Shown here one piece after another: positions 1 to 8,520 of a DNA stretch of 53,214 nt (within the stretch, counting starts at the first letter, position 1; the number at the start of each line of letters is the position of its first letter). The DNA is taken from contig NZ_SMLV01000427.1 of the NCBI RefSeq assembly GCF_009711525.1, forward strand, positions 1 to 53,214, given 5' to 3'. The notes beneath the pieces are model-generated. The model ran no database searches, was not told where the DNA came from, and saw nothing but the letters and a program-made list of their open reading frames with translations. This DNA is from Fulvivirga lutimaris. GTDB lineage: Bacteria; Bacteroidota; Bacteroidia; Cytophagales; Cyclobacteriaceae. The translations under genes and the position numbers were made by a program.

Positions 1-40
1 GTTTCTAAAACTTCAAGATCTAAATGTCATTTCTACAGAG

Positions 41-3000
41 ATGAATTACGTTTTTTTGATGACTACTATCATCGTCTTCAGCATAAGTTTTACTATTTAT
101 CTAGTTCAAAAAGTAAGAGACGAAGAGCATAAAAGAACACTGTTAGAAGTAGACTTAAAAACCTCTAACCTTAGCTTAAGCACCAACTTAGAAAAGGCTA
201 CAAAGGAAATTCAAAAGAAAGAAGTTGAGATTAATACTTTGTTAAATGCTCTTGAAGAGAGTAGCCTAGTGTCAATCACTGACAATAAAGGCCTTATAAT
301 TAGCATAAACGACAAGTTCTGTGAAGTGGCCAAGTATTCTCGTGAAGAGCTCATTGGCAAAAACCATAGTATCATTAATTCACAACATCATGATAAAGCC
401 TTTTGGGCAGAAATGTGGAAGACAATAGCAAGTGGTCAGATCTGGCGCGCTGAAGTAAGAAACAAGGCCAAAGATGGCTCCTTCTATTGGGTTGATACTG
501 TTATAAGCCCTGTCTTGGATGAGTCCGGAAAACCTTATCAGTACATATCTATTAGGCAAGAGATAACAAAGAAGAAGGAAAATGAAGAGCAGTTAAACCT
601 GAACACCAGCATGCTTAATTCTGCCCAGGAGATTGCTAAAATTGGGGGTTGGGAACTTGACTTGAATACGGGAATCACCATCTGGACAAAAGAAGTTTAT
701 AATATCCATGAAGTACCTTTAGATTTTGATCACAACAAGAATAACGGTATCGAATTTTACCATCCTGACTATCGCCCTATCATAACCAAAGCGATTGAAG
801 AATCAATTGAAAAGAAAATTCCTTTTGACGTAGAATGCAGATTTATATCAGCAAAAAATAACCACAAGTGGGTACGTGCATTTGGCAGACCTACTTTAGA
901 AAATAACCAACCAGTAAAATTATCAGGTGTTTTTCAAGACATTACCCAAAGAAAAGAGCATGAGGAAGCACTTAAGATAAGTAATCAGCGTACCAATCTG
1001 GCCACTAAGGCAGCCAAGGTAGGCATATGGGAATTTAACCTTTTAGACAATACGCTATTTTGGGATCAACAAATGTATAATTTGTATAACAAGTCAGGAG
1101 AATATAGTACTAACAACTATTCCTTTTGGGTTGATTCCCTTTATGAAGAAGATAAGGAGAGAATGACAAAAGAGGTGGAAATGGCTATAAGTGGGGAAAA
1201 AGATTTTGACACAGAATTCAGAATTCATTTGCCAAATGATTCAATAAGGCATATTCGTGCCATGGCATACATTGTTCATGATGAACAAGGCAAGCCAACA
1301 AAAATGATAGGTACAAATTGGGATGTAACAGCCTCTAAAAATCAGGAACAGCATCTTAAGGAAGCTATAATAGAGGCCGACAAAGCTAATAAGGCTAAAT
1401 CTGAATTTTTAGCAAATATGAGCCATGAAATTAGAACCCCGCTTAATGGTGTTATCGGGTTTACAGATTTGTTGTTAAACACACAGCTCAATGAGGTTCA
1501 AAAAGAATACCTGGAAACGGTAAGTCTTTCTGCCAATTCATTGCTCGAAACAATCAATGATATTCTTGATTTCTCTAAAATAGAAGCTGGCAAAATGGAG
1601 GTTAATGAAGCCAAGACTGATATCCATGAAATGGTCTATAAGATTGGAAATATTGTAAGGCACCAACTGCAAAGCAAAGACATAGAATTACTGTTAAACA
1701 TTCTCCCAAATGAAATACCACAATTTATATGGACCGATGAGGTGCGTCTGAGACAGGTTTTAATCAACCTTTTGAGCAATGCTTTAAAGTTTACAAAGGA
1801 AGGTGAAATTGAACTTCGAATTGAGCCAATATCCAAATTGAATCCAAACATGTTCCGATTTTCAGTATGTGACACTGGTATTGGTATAGACAAAGACAAG
1901 CAGGATAAAATCTTCAAGGCATTTGATCAGGCTGACACGAGTACTACTAAGAAATTTGGTGGCACTGGGTTAGGACTTACCATTTCTAACAAATTGCTGC
2001 AGCTAATGAACAGTAAACTGCAGCTTGAGAGTATAAAAGGCGCTGGTAGTGTTTTCTACTTTGACATTGAATTTAAAACTGAGAAAGGAGAAATGAACTT
2101 CAATAACAATCCTGAATATGGACTTAATAAAGCACTACTAATTGATGATAATAAGACCAACCTCAGAATACTTTCTAATGTACTTGCCGCCTATAACATA
2201 AGCACGGTAGAGCTGGATAGTGGCACTGATGCAATTGAATACTTGTCCAAGAAAAATGACTTCGATCTTGTTATTGTTGATTTTCATATGCCAGGCTACA
2301 ATGGCATTCAAACCATTGAGGTTATGAGATCAAAAAACATTCTGGACACAGCGAAAACACCTGTGATACTTTTTCATAGTATTAACTCAGATGAGGAGCT
2401 GGTTGAAAAAATGAAAGTTAATGACATTAAATATCAGCTATCCAAACCATTGGATCTTAAAAAATTAAACCACTGTCTCAACTCAATTGTAGGTAACAAA
2501 AAGTATAATGAAGCTGAAAAGATTATCTCAAGAGTGAGTAGCAACCAATCATATGAAGGCATCAAGCTACTGTTGGTAGAAGATAATCTTATTAACATGA
2601 AAATGGCCAAAATAATGGTTAATAACATACTTCCCAATGTCAATTTATTAAGTGCCGCTAACGGCAAGGAGGGTATAGAAGTATTTAAAAAAGAAGGTGC
2701 AGATATTATCATTACAGATATACAAATGCCTGAAATGAATGGGTATGAATTTACTACTGAAGTAAAGAGACTTGCACCGGATAAAAGCATACCTATTATT
2801 GCCTTGACAGCTGGTACAGTGAAAGGCGAAAAAGAAAAGTGTCTCGCTTTAGGCATGAATGAATGCTTAACAAAGCCTGTTGTAGAAAGCACTTTGAGAG
2901 AAACTATTGGCAATTGGCTGCCTTTAGACAAAACTGAAAGCATCAAAGTAGCAATTGACAACTCTCACTTCAATAAAGAACTGCTTCTAAGTGTAGTTAA

Positions 3001-3280
3001 AAATGATCAGTTGGTAATAGAGTTGCTGGCCGATGTGAAATCAGATATTGAAGAAAATCTGAATAATATCAAAACAGCTTTTCATAAAAGTAAATTCACT
3101 CAAGTGCGCAATCTGGCACATAGACTTAAGGGAACGGCCTTGTCTCTACACATGCCTAAACTTAGAAAGTATGCCGAGCATCTGGAAAAATCAGAGACAA
3201 ATGATTTCGAAGTATTAAAATATTCAATTGAGCAGATTGAGCAAGAAATAATGTTCCTTAAAGAACATGTGATGAATTAG
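41..3280 (+). CDS. Hybrid sensor histidine kinase/response regulator (PAS-PAS-PAS-HisKA-HATPase-REC-REC-HPt), possibly 5' partial
   Basis: A phosphorelay kinase in one chain. A membrane segment lies near residues 5-22, then a coiled coil (25-65), three PAS domains (about 65-185, 190-310, 315-440), a HisKA dimer domain with phospho-acceptor His462 in SHEIRTP, and an HATPase domain with N box (LINLLSNALKF), DTGIGI and GGTGLGL. Two receivers follow, with phospho-Asp747 (VDFHMPG) and Asp893 (TDIQMPEMNG), and an HPt domain with His1027 (AHRLKG). The signal it senses is not evident. The frame stays open upstream of this ATG to base 2, encoding 13 more residues with no stop, and this ATG sits just before a single membrane helix, so the true protein may carry an extra N-terminal sensory part outside the window. 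It stands alone and ends at a strong terminator. Confidence 0.93.
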   Translation: MNYVFLMTTIIVFSISFTIYLVQKVRDEEHKRTLLEVDLKTSNLSLSTNLEKATKEIQKKEVEINTLLNALEESSLVSITDNKGLIISINDKFCEVAKYSREELIGKNHSIINSQHHDKAFWAEMWKTIASGQIWRAEVRNKAKDGSFYWVDTVISPVLDESGKPYQYISIRQEITKKKENEEQLNLNTSMLNSAQEIAKIGGWELDLNTGITIWTKEVYNIHEVPLDFDHNKNNGIEFYHPDYRPIITKAIEESIEKKIPFDVECRFISAKNNHKWVRAFGRPTLENNQPVKLSGVFQDITQRKEHEEALKISNQRTNLATKAAKVGIWEFNLLDNTLFWDQQMYNLYNKSGEYSTNNYSFWVDSLYEEDKERMTKEVEMAISGEKDFDTEFRIHLPNDSIRHIRAMAYIVHDEQGKPTKMIGTNWDVTASKNQEQHLKEAIIEADKANKAKSEFLANMSHEIRTPLNGVIGFTDLLLNTQLNEVQKEYLETVSLSANSLLETINDILDFSKIEAGKMEVNEAKTDIHEMVYKIGNIVRHQLQSKDIELLLNILPNEIPQFIWTDEVRLRQVLINLLSNALKFTKEGEIELRIEPISKLNPNMFRFSVCDTGIGIDKDKQDKIFKAFDQADTSTTKKFGGTGLGLTISNKLLQLMNSKLQLESIKGAGSVFYFDIEFKTEKGEMNFNNNPEYGLNKALLIDDNKTNLRILSNVLAAYNISTVELDSGTDAIEYLSKKNDFDLVIVDFHMPGYNGIQTIEVMRSKNILDTAKTPVILFHSINSDEELVEKMKVNDIKYQLSKPLDLKKLNHCLNSIVGNKKYNEAEKIISRVSSNQSYEGIKLLLVEDNLINMKMAKIMVNNILPNVNLLSAANGKEGIEVFKKEGADIIITDIQMPEMNGYEFTTEVKRLAPDKSIPIIALTAGTVKGEKEKCLALGMNECLTKPVVESTLRETIGNWLPLDKTESIKVAIDNSHFNKELLLSVVKNDQLVIELLADVKSDIEENLNNIKTAFHKSKFTQVRNLAHRLKGTALSLHMPKLRKYAEHLEKSETNDFEVLKYSIEQIEQEIMFLKEHVMN

Positions 3281-3302
3281 TTTTAGGTTGTAAGTTAGGT
3301 GG

Positions 3303-3340
3303 GGCCCCAGTTTCCTTTGGGAAATCTGGGGCCTATCTTT
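3303..3340. terminator. Bidirectional intrinsic terminator between converging genes
   Basis: Stem GGCCCCAG (3303-3310) pairs with CTGGGGCC (3326-3333), extended inward by TTTCC/GGAAA with one bulged base, followed by TATCTTTTT on the plus strand. It lies between the stop of the hybrid kinase and the stop of the minus-strand lipoprotein, so it can end both transcripts, including the long efflux operon. Confidence 0.85.
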
Positions 3341-4549
3341 TTATAAGCTTATTCTTCCCGTCTTAATTACACCACCTTCTGTGTCCGACCAGGCCGCTAT
3401 AATATCCTTGCCATTGGAGGTAATTTGAGGGAAACCACTGCTTCTTGAAGTTGAAGATGTAGCAATAACAAAGCGCTGTTCAACAGTGCCTTCTGCCGAA
3501 ACTATCGCTGATTCAATATTCTCTCCTTCCATCCAGCTTACAAAGGTTTTATTTTTGTCAATCATCACCACGTCAACACGTCCAATCGCCTTGCCTTGAT
3601 CCAGTCTTACCGGCTCAGAAAAGGTTTCTCCTCCATTATTGGAGAATATAACTTTCACCTGAGGTTCAGGGAAAGCGGTAAACCAAGAAACTGCCACATC
3701 ATTGCCCACTACACTCGATCTTGGACCATTTACGGGGCAACCTGGAATCTTCCAATTGTCATTGTATAAAGGTTGTGGCAATGTCCATTGGTCATTAACC
3801 AATCTTACTACATACATATCTCGAATCTCCTCCTCAGACCTGTTTCTGTAGATAACAACAGGACCATTATCTGTAACGGCTACTGTAGTTTGGCAGCAAT
3901 CACATACGCGATCATCGAGCTCCCACTCTGAAAGCTTAGTACCTGATACATCCATAACTGCTGCACGCAATGTCATGGCACCATGGTGTTCCATCTCTTG
4001 ATGACCTTCAGGGGCCACCGTATTTCTACCATCCAGCCACACTACCAAAAAGTTGCCCTCATAAGGAGTAACGGATACAAAACCGTGCTCCGCCTGCTTA
4101 CCATCATCGTGCAATACAAATTGTGGTAACCAGCTAGCACCAGCCTCATTAGACATGTTTACAGTAACATCGTAACTGTAAGTACCTTCGCTACTTTTGG
4201 CCAGATGGTGTGAGAAGAAATTCTGTCCATGCAAAGTCGCGATCATTGGATAATCAGCCCAGTTGATAAACCAGTTTTTACCCGTAGCAATTTGCTTTGG
4301 AGTAGACCATTTATCACTTTCCAGTTTAGCAAATTGAAATACTGCAGAGTCCTCTGCTTTCTCAACCCAAGACAAATAAACCTGATTGTCCAAGTCTGTA
4401 TAAAGGTGTGGTAAAGCACCTTTCATTTCTCCTAAAGAATTCATTGATAACTCAATATTTCTTTCAGGTGTTTCATTACTTTCTTTAGGACTGCAAGCCA
4501 TAATACTGATTTGGGCCAGCACAATTACGGACTGTAAAAATCTATTCAT
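3341..4549 (-). CDS. Secreted beta-propeller lipoprotein, sialidase-like (BNR/Asp-box) with Cys cluster
   Basis: A 402-residue predicted lipoprotein: signal peptide ending in IMAC with lipid Cys19. The body is repeated beta-blade sequence with Asp-box-like motifs SNEAGASW (133-140) and SNNGGETF (303-310), the pattern that earns the label exo-alpha-sialidase. I do not see a sialidase arginine triad, and the context argues against sugar cleavage. Notable are a Cys cluster C216-D-C218-C219, another Cys271 in GCPVNGP, and a His-rich stretch (GHQEMEHHG, 182-190). It is the last gene of the metal efflux operon and overlaps the TlpA-like gene by 8 bases. A periplasmic or surface metal-binding or redox partner is an inference; the fold is well supported, the function is not. 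Confidence 0.8.
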   Translation of the reverse strand: MNRFLQSVIVLAQISIMACSPKESNETPERNIELSMNSLGEMKGALPHLYTDLDNQVYLSWVEKAEDSAVFQFAKLESDKWSTPKQIATGKNWFINWADYPMIATLHGQNFFSHHLAKSSEGTYSYDVTVNMSNEAGASWLPQFVLHDDGKQAEHGFVSVTPYEGNFLVVWLDGRNTVAPEGHQEMEHHGAMTLRAAVMDVSGTKLSEWELDDRVCDCCQTTVAVTDNGPVVIYRNRSEEEIRDMYVVRLVNDQWTLPQPLYNDNWKIPGCPVNGPRSSVVGNDVAVSWFTAFPEPQVKVIFSNNGGETFSEPVRLDQGKAIGRVDVVMIDKNKTFVSWMEGENIESAIVSAEGTVEQRFVIATSSTSRSSGFPQITSNGKDIIAAWSDTEGGVIKTGRISL

Positions 4550-5009
4550 TAATAATTCGGTTTATAAGGTTGATACTCTCTTCACTATTCCAATCTCTGC
4601 TGCCCTTTTCCTCAAAAGCAATTTCGCCATTTTTTCCAATAATAAATGTTGCCGGCAAGGCATACACTCCCATTGACTCAGGGCTGGTGTTCATAAAAAC
4701 ATAGTTCAGGTCAAAAGACTTTTTTGTCTTAAACTGAATGATTTTCTCCATTTCCTCATTGGATGCTAATATAAACTCCACCTTATCACCAAACTTTTTA
4801 GAAACGGCTTCAATGGAAGGCATTTCTTTAATACATGGTGCACACCAGGTAGCCCAGAGATTAAGAAAAATCACTTTATCTGCATATTCATTGAGCTCAA
4901 CTATATTACCCTCAAGCGTAGTAATGGCCAGCTCATCTCTGAAGCTGGCTTGATTCTGGCAAGAACTGAGTGATGTGATCAATAAAAATGAAAAAATATA
5001 TTTCATCAT
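4542..5009 (-). CDS. TlpA-like thioredoxin-fold lipoprotein
   Basis: Predicted lipoprotein (lipobox LSSC, lipid Cys17) with a thioredoxin fold of the TlpA/ResA/AhpC-TSA type. The active site WATWCAPC gives the redox pair Cys56/Cys59, and a cis-Pro loop (YALPATF) follows. Such proteins reduce disulfides or load metals in the periplasm. I place the start at the MMKYIF methionine (5009) because it gives a proper signal peptide and sits 1 base after the upstream stop; the frame extends 16 residues further but those look unlike a signal sequence. It lies between the DUF3347 lipoprotein and the Cys-cluster propeller, which overlaps its end. A job in keeping the Cys residues of those neighbours, or of bound Cu, reduced is plausible but inferred. 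Confidence 0.87.
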   Translation of the reverse strand: MMKYIFSFLLITSLSSCQNQASFRDELAITTLEGNIVELNEYADKVIFLNLWATWCAPCIKEMPSIEAVSKKFGDKVEFILASNEEMEKIIQFKTKKSFDLNYVFMNTSPESMGVYALPATFIIGKNGEIAFEEKGSRDWNSEESINLINRIINE

Positions 5010-5010
5010 A

Positions 5011-5511
5011 TTAAATCTCCTCGTCAACCCTTCCACATTTAAGCATCTTATCACCAAAATATGGATTTCTTATTTCTGAAGAAGTACTCACCCAGTTGGC
5101 ACCAGTATTGTCAAAGGCCATTGGACAAAACTGAACATAAAGTTTAACACTCGGATTTGAAGTTTTAGCGTAGCTGATAAATTCAGCTGTTAGTGTTTGG
5201 AAAGCCACACGTTGAGCTTCTATATCCTCACCTTGAGCAACGGCCATTGTAGCATCTGCAAGACTTTTAAGTGATTCATCACTCATCACAGTATGATGTA
5301 GCGCTTCTGCAGCATTTTTGGTTGACTCCATGTCTGTGGCGACCAGTGCATCTTTAACCTTAATGTATGCCTCCACTACTTCATCCTTCTCATTTACCGG
5401 CTCAGCCGCTACTTCCGTAGTAGCAGTTTCTTCTGTTGTGTTTTCCTGTTTAGGAGTACCACAAGCAGCAAAAAAAGCCATAATTACCATTGCATTCATT
5501 TTTGTTTTCAT
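5011..5511 (-). CDS. DUF3347 lipoprotein, free-standing copy of the CusB C-terminal domain
   Basis: A 166-residue predicted lipoprotein (FAAC, lipid Cys17), an acidic/Thr-rich linker to about residue 43, then a helical domain with His72-His73 and a C-terminal motif with YVQFCPMA (Cys129), DNTGANW, NPYFGD and Cys159. The same motif order ends the CusB protein just upstream (YVQYCPMA, DNKGANW, NPYFGD, Cys), so the two domains are paralogous. The family is labelled DUF3347 and is typically found with Cu/Ag efflux genes of Bacteroidota; its biochemical role is not established as far as I know. The paired Cys, Met and His residues suggest metal binding. It is 34 bases after cusB and 1 base before the TlpA-like start. 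Confidence 0.88.
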   Translation of the reverse strand: MKTKMNAMVIMAFFAACGTPKQENTTEETATTEVAAEPVNEKDEVVEAYIKVKDALVATDMESTKNAAEALHHTVMSDESLKSLADATMAVAQGEDIEAQRVAFQTLTAEFISYAKTSNPSVKLYVQFCPMAFDNTGANWVSTSSEIRNPYFGDKMLKCGRVDEEI

Positions 5512-5545
5512 CGCGTTATAAATTTAATTGTTAATCTGTAATTCA

Positions 5546-7300
5546 TTATTTAAGTTCTTCTTCCACATTTCCGCAGGTAAGCATTGAATCACCGAAATAC
5601 GGATTTAAAATATCTTCTTGTTGACTTAGCCAGTTTGCTCCTTTATTATCGTCAGCCATCGGGCAATACTGAACATATAGTGTTCCTTCCTGAGGGTGAA
5701 ACGATTTGGTCATTGCAATCATATTCTTTGAAATTTCCATGAAAGCGGCTCTTTGTTCAGCAATCGTTGAAAAATGCTGAATATGCTCCATTGAGGCTTT
5801 CATATTATTGCTAAATGACATCCATAGCTCATGAGCTTTACCTTTGAAAACTGTCATGCTAATTTTTGAAAGCTCATCCTTGAAGGTTCCACCAGCGGCT
5901 TTAGCGCCTTCATAATCATCATTTACCAAGGCCTTCTCGAAAGCAAAATATTGCTCATATAAAGGTTTTAAATCAGTCTTAGCTTTTTGATCAATTTCAA
6001 CTTGCTCTACCTCAATTTTGGAAGTTTCAGAGGTAGGTATTTTATTCACATTGGCCACTTCTTTAATCACAACTTTAGGGCTCATCATGCTGGGTTTTCC
6101 AGCCAGCTGCGCTGCAGCATCAATACTAAAAGTGCCATTTACCGCTATCTCCTGTCCAGCCTCCAGACCTTCTGTCACTACATAATAATCTCCAATCTGT
6201 TGGCCTAGAGTAACTTCTCTCATAACAAAAGATAACCCATTATTATCTTCCACTTTTTCGTAAACAACAGATCGCTCTCCTGTCCATAAAACTGCCGATT
6301 TAGATATTTGAATACTTTCCGAATTCGAGCCAACAAGCTGTAGTCTTGCGCTTGCCAGCATTTCAGGTTTGAGCATCCCATTGGTGTTTTTTGCTTCTAC
6401 TCTTACACTTGCAGTTCTGGTTTTTGGGTCTATCAAAGGGCTAATGAAGGTGATTTTTCCTTCAAAGGTCTGGGAAGGAGCTGCAGTTACACTGAATTTT
6501 AAATTTTGACCAATATTAACCTTGCTCAGGTCCTGTTCATAAACCTCGAAAAGGACCCATACAGAGGATAAGTCAGAGGTCATAAAAAGCTCCTGCCCCA
6601 TTTTTACATGATCACCCTGGTTCACTTTTCTTTCAAAAACATAACCGCTTTTATCCGCCTTTATTGGGAATGCATTTTGGATAACTCCTGAGCTAACAAG
6701 CTTTTCAATCTGCCCGTCTGTTAGCTTCCAATTTTTGAGCTTTTGCTTTGCCGACTCAAAAAGTGCTGGCTGTGATTCCTTTATTTTATAGGTTTCTAAA
6801 AGCTCCTTTTGAGCTGTAACAAGTTCAGGAGAATATAATGTGCCAATAGCCTGACCTGCCTTCACATATTCACCAGTGAAATTGATATTCAGTGTTTCAA
6901 TTCTACCAGGTATATGACTGGTCTGGCTATATACCCGTCTTTCATCCTGCTTCACTTTACCCACAATATTCAGGTTTGTTTCAGCCGTACCTCCACCAAC
7001 TTTCATGGTTACAATATTGGCCAATTTCACGGCTTCGGGTGACATCGTGATTGCATCGACACTACCTTCAGAACTGTCATCTACAGGTATTAACGCCATA
7101 CCACAAATAGGGCAATTGCCCGGTTCTTTCTGTCTAATCTGAGGATGCATAGAGCAGGTATATTCTGTATTAGTCGCTACCTCAGAATGATCATGATCCT
7201 CATTCTCATTTGAAGGAGAAAATAATACTCCTCCAATAACTAATCCCATAATCACTGACGCGATTACAAGGAAGTATTTATTATTTAGTAAGTTTTTCAT
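5546..7300 (-). CDS. cusB: Efflux RND periplasmic adaptor, CusB type, with HMBD N-terminus and DUF3347 C-terminus
   Basis: Membrane fusion protein of a tripartite heavy-metal efflux pump, joining inner-membrane CusA to the outer-membrane channel. An N-terminal anchor (about 8-29) is followed by an HDH stretch and a heavy-metal-binding domain YTCSMHP...GNCPICGM (Cys49, Met51, His52, Cys63, Cys66). Then come the barrel-sandwich/lipoyl and beta-barrel parts (about 90-400). The last 150 residues are a DUF3347 domain with Cys546 and Cys576, an addition not found in E. coli CusB. GTG at 7303 is possible, but ATG at 7300 follows directly and is chosen. It starts 5 bases after the TolC-like stop. The metal is probably Cu(I)/Ag(I), from the pump's methionines. 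Very sure of family, fairly sure of metal. Confidence 0.93.
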   Translation of the reverse strand: MKNLLNNKYFLVIASVIMGLVIGGVLFSPSNENEDHDHSEVATNTEYTCSMHPQIRQKEPGNCPICGMALIPVDDSSEGSVDAITMSPEAVKLANIVTMKVGGGTAETNLNIVGKVKQDERRVYSQTSHIPGRIETLNINFTGEYVKAGQAIGTLYSPELVTAQKELLETYKIKESQPALFESAKQKLKNWKLTDGQIEKLVSSGVIQNAFPIKADKSGYVFERKVNQGDHVKMGQELFMTSDLSSVWVLFEVYEQDLSKVNIGQNLKFSVTAAPSQTFEGKITFISPLIDPKTRTASVRVEAKNTNGMLKPEMLASARLQLVGSNSESIQISKSAVLWTGERSVVYEKVEDNNGLSFVMREVTLGQQIGDYYVVTEGLEAGQEIAVNGTFSIDAAAQLAGKPSMMSPKVVIKEVANVNKIPTSETSKIEVEQVEIDQKAKTDLKPLYEQYFAFEKALVNDDYEGAKAAGGTFKDELSKISMTVFKGKAHELWMSFSNNMKASMEHIQHFSTIAEQRAAFMEISKNMIAMTKSFHPQEGTLYVQYCPMADDNKGANWLSQQEDILNPYFGDSMLTCGNVEEELK

Positions 7301-7305
7301 CACTA

Positions 7306-8520
7306 TTATTTTTTAGTTAGGTAGTCAAGTTCTGCCTGACTGACATTTAAATTCACAGATGCAGAGATTTTCTTCTCCTGATAATCAAGCAGCTGTAACT
7401 GCACTAGAAGCAAATCATTTAGATTCTTACCCGAATTTTCATACTCAGAAAGCAGCAGTCTGTTAATGGTTAAAGTCTGTTGCTCAAGGTCACTATAGAG
7501 TCTCCATTTTTCGTTTTCGCTTAGAATTCGATAGTTAAGCTCTTCAAATGATGAAGAAAGCGTATTGATTCTCGCAGTTTCCATCAACTGAAAACTCTCA
7601 TTCTGAAATTCGACTTCCTGAATGGCCGATTTATACTTCTTCCTGAAAATGGGTAGCGTAAACGACACCATCGGCATAAAGGCATTTTTACCATTATCTG
7701 CCACATTCATATCAGTACGCTCATCTACAAATACATAATCTAAGCCCAAGCCAAATTTTGGTAGTGACGACTTCTCAATTGCCGTTATTTTAGCCTCACC
7801 TGCCTGTTGTTTGTAGTCCAATTCCTGAATGATCGGGTGCCCTTCAAAATCAACTTCAGCAGTTTCAAAAATAGGAATACTCAATGAATCATATTCGATT
7901 TGAAATGAATCAGTAATATTCAAAACATTATTGAATACTGATTTGAGGGGTTTCTCTTTATCATTCAGCAGTTTAAGCCTCGACTCCACTTGCTTAATGT
8001 TGAGGTCTATTCTTAGCACATCGGCCAAAGAAACGTTCCCATTTTCATAGGCGCTAGTGGCTACAGTTTTAACCACTTTTAAATATCCCAGATTCTGCTC
8101 AACGATCTTCTTGAGTGATTCAAGCCCTAATAATGGAAAATATGCCTTCGCTACCTTTAGTTCTGTAGCAAGTTGCGTTTCCAAAAATTGCTGATAATAC
8201 ACCTGAGCTTCTACAGCTGCAGCATCTCCTTGTGCTCTTAAACTTCCAAACCAGGGAAACATCTGGCTCAAAGAAATTTTGGCTCGTTGAGGCCCAACAC
8301 GCGTTTCTACCGGGGATATGAAATAACCGATAGAAAGGGTTGGATCAGGTAAAGCATTGACTTGTGTTGTACGTTCCATTGCTGCTTCAAAAATCTTGTA
8401 TTTGGCCTGCACCTCAGGGTTATTTTCTAATGCTAATTGCTGATAACGCTCTAAATTGCCCTGGGCTAAAACCACTATGCAATTCACAAAAAGCGCTATG
8501 AATGTTAATATGATTCTCAT
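7306..8520 (-). CDS. TolC family outer membrane efflux protein (CusC-like)
   Basis: A 404-residue outer membrane channel subunit with a signal peptide (cleavage near LAQ-G, residue 20), heptad-rich helices and two repeat halves typical of the outer membrane efflux family (for example NGNVSLADVLRIDLNIKQVESRL in the first half and a matching YENSGKNLNDLLLVQLQLLDYQE region in the second; each described here in parts). It would form the trimeric exit duct for CusA/CusB. No lipobox is seen, unlike E. coli CusC. Its ATG overlaps the stop of the upstream lipoprotein gene by 4 bases (ATGA), a sign of translational coupling. Confidence 0.92.
   Translation of the reverse strand: MRIILTFIALFVNCIVVLAQGNLERYQQLALENNPEVQAKYKIFEAAMERTTQVNALPDPTLSIGYFISPVETRVGPQRAKISLSQMFPWFGSLRAQGDAAAVEAQVYYQQFLETQLATELKVAKAYFPLLGLESLKKIVEQNLGYLKVVKTVATSAYENGNVSLADVLRIDLNIKQVESRLKLLNDKEKPLKSVFNNVLNITDSFQIEYDSLSIPIFETAEVDFEGHPIIQELDYKQQAGEAKITAIEKSSLPKFGLGLDYVFVDERTDMNVADNGKNAFMPMVSFTLPIFRKKYKSAIQEVEFQNESFQLMETARINTLSSSFEELNYRILSENEKWRLYSDLEQQTLTINRLLLSEYENSGKNLNDLLLVQLQLLDYQEKKISASVNLNVSQAELDYLTKK

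Noticed and set aside
2434-2961. 175-residue open frame on the minus strand inside the hybrid kinase
   Set aside because: Fully covered by the second receiver of the kinase; no family pattern, only a shadow frame.
3341-4549. Exo-alpha-sialidase function
   Set aside because: Only the Asp-box fold supports it; no catalytic triad recognised and no sialic acid context.
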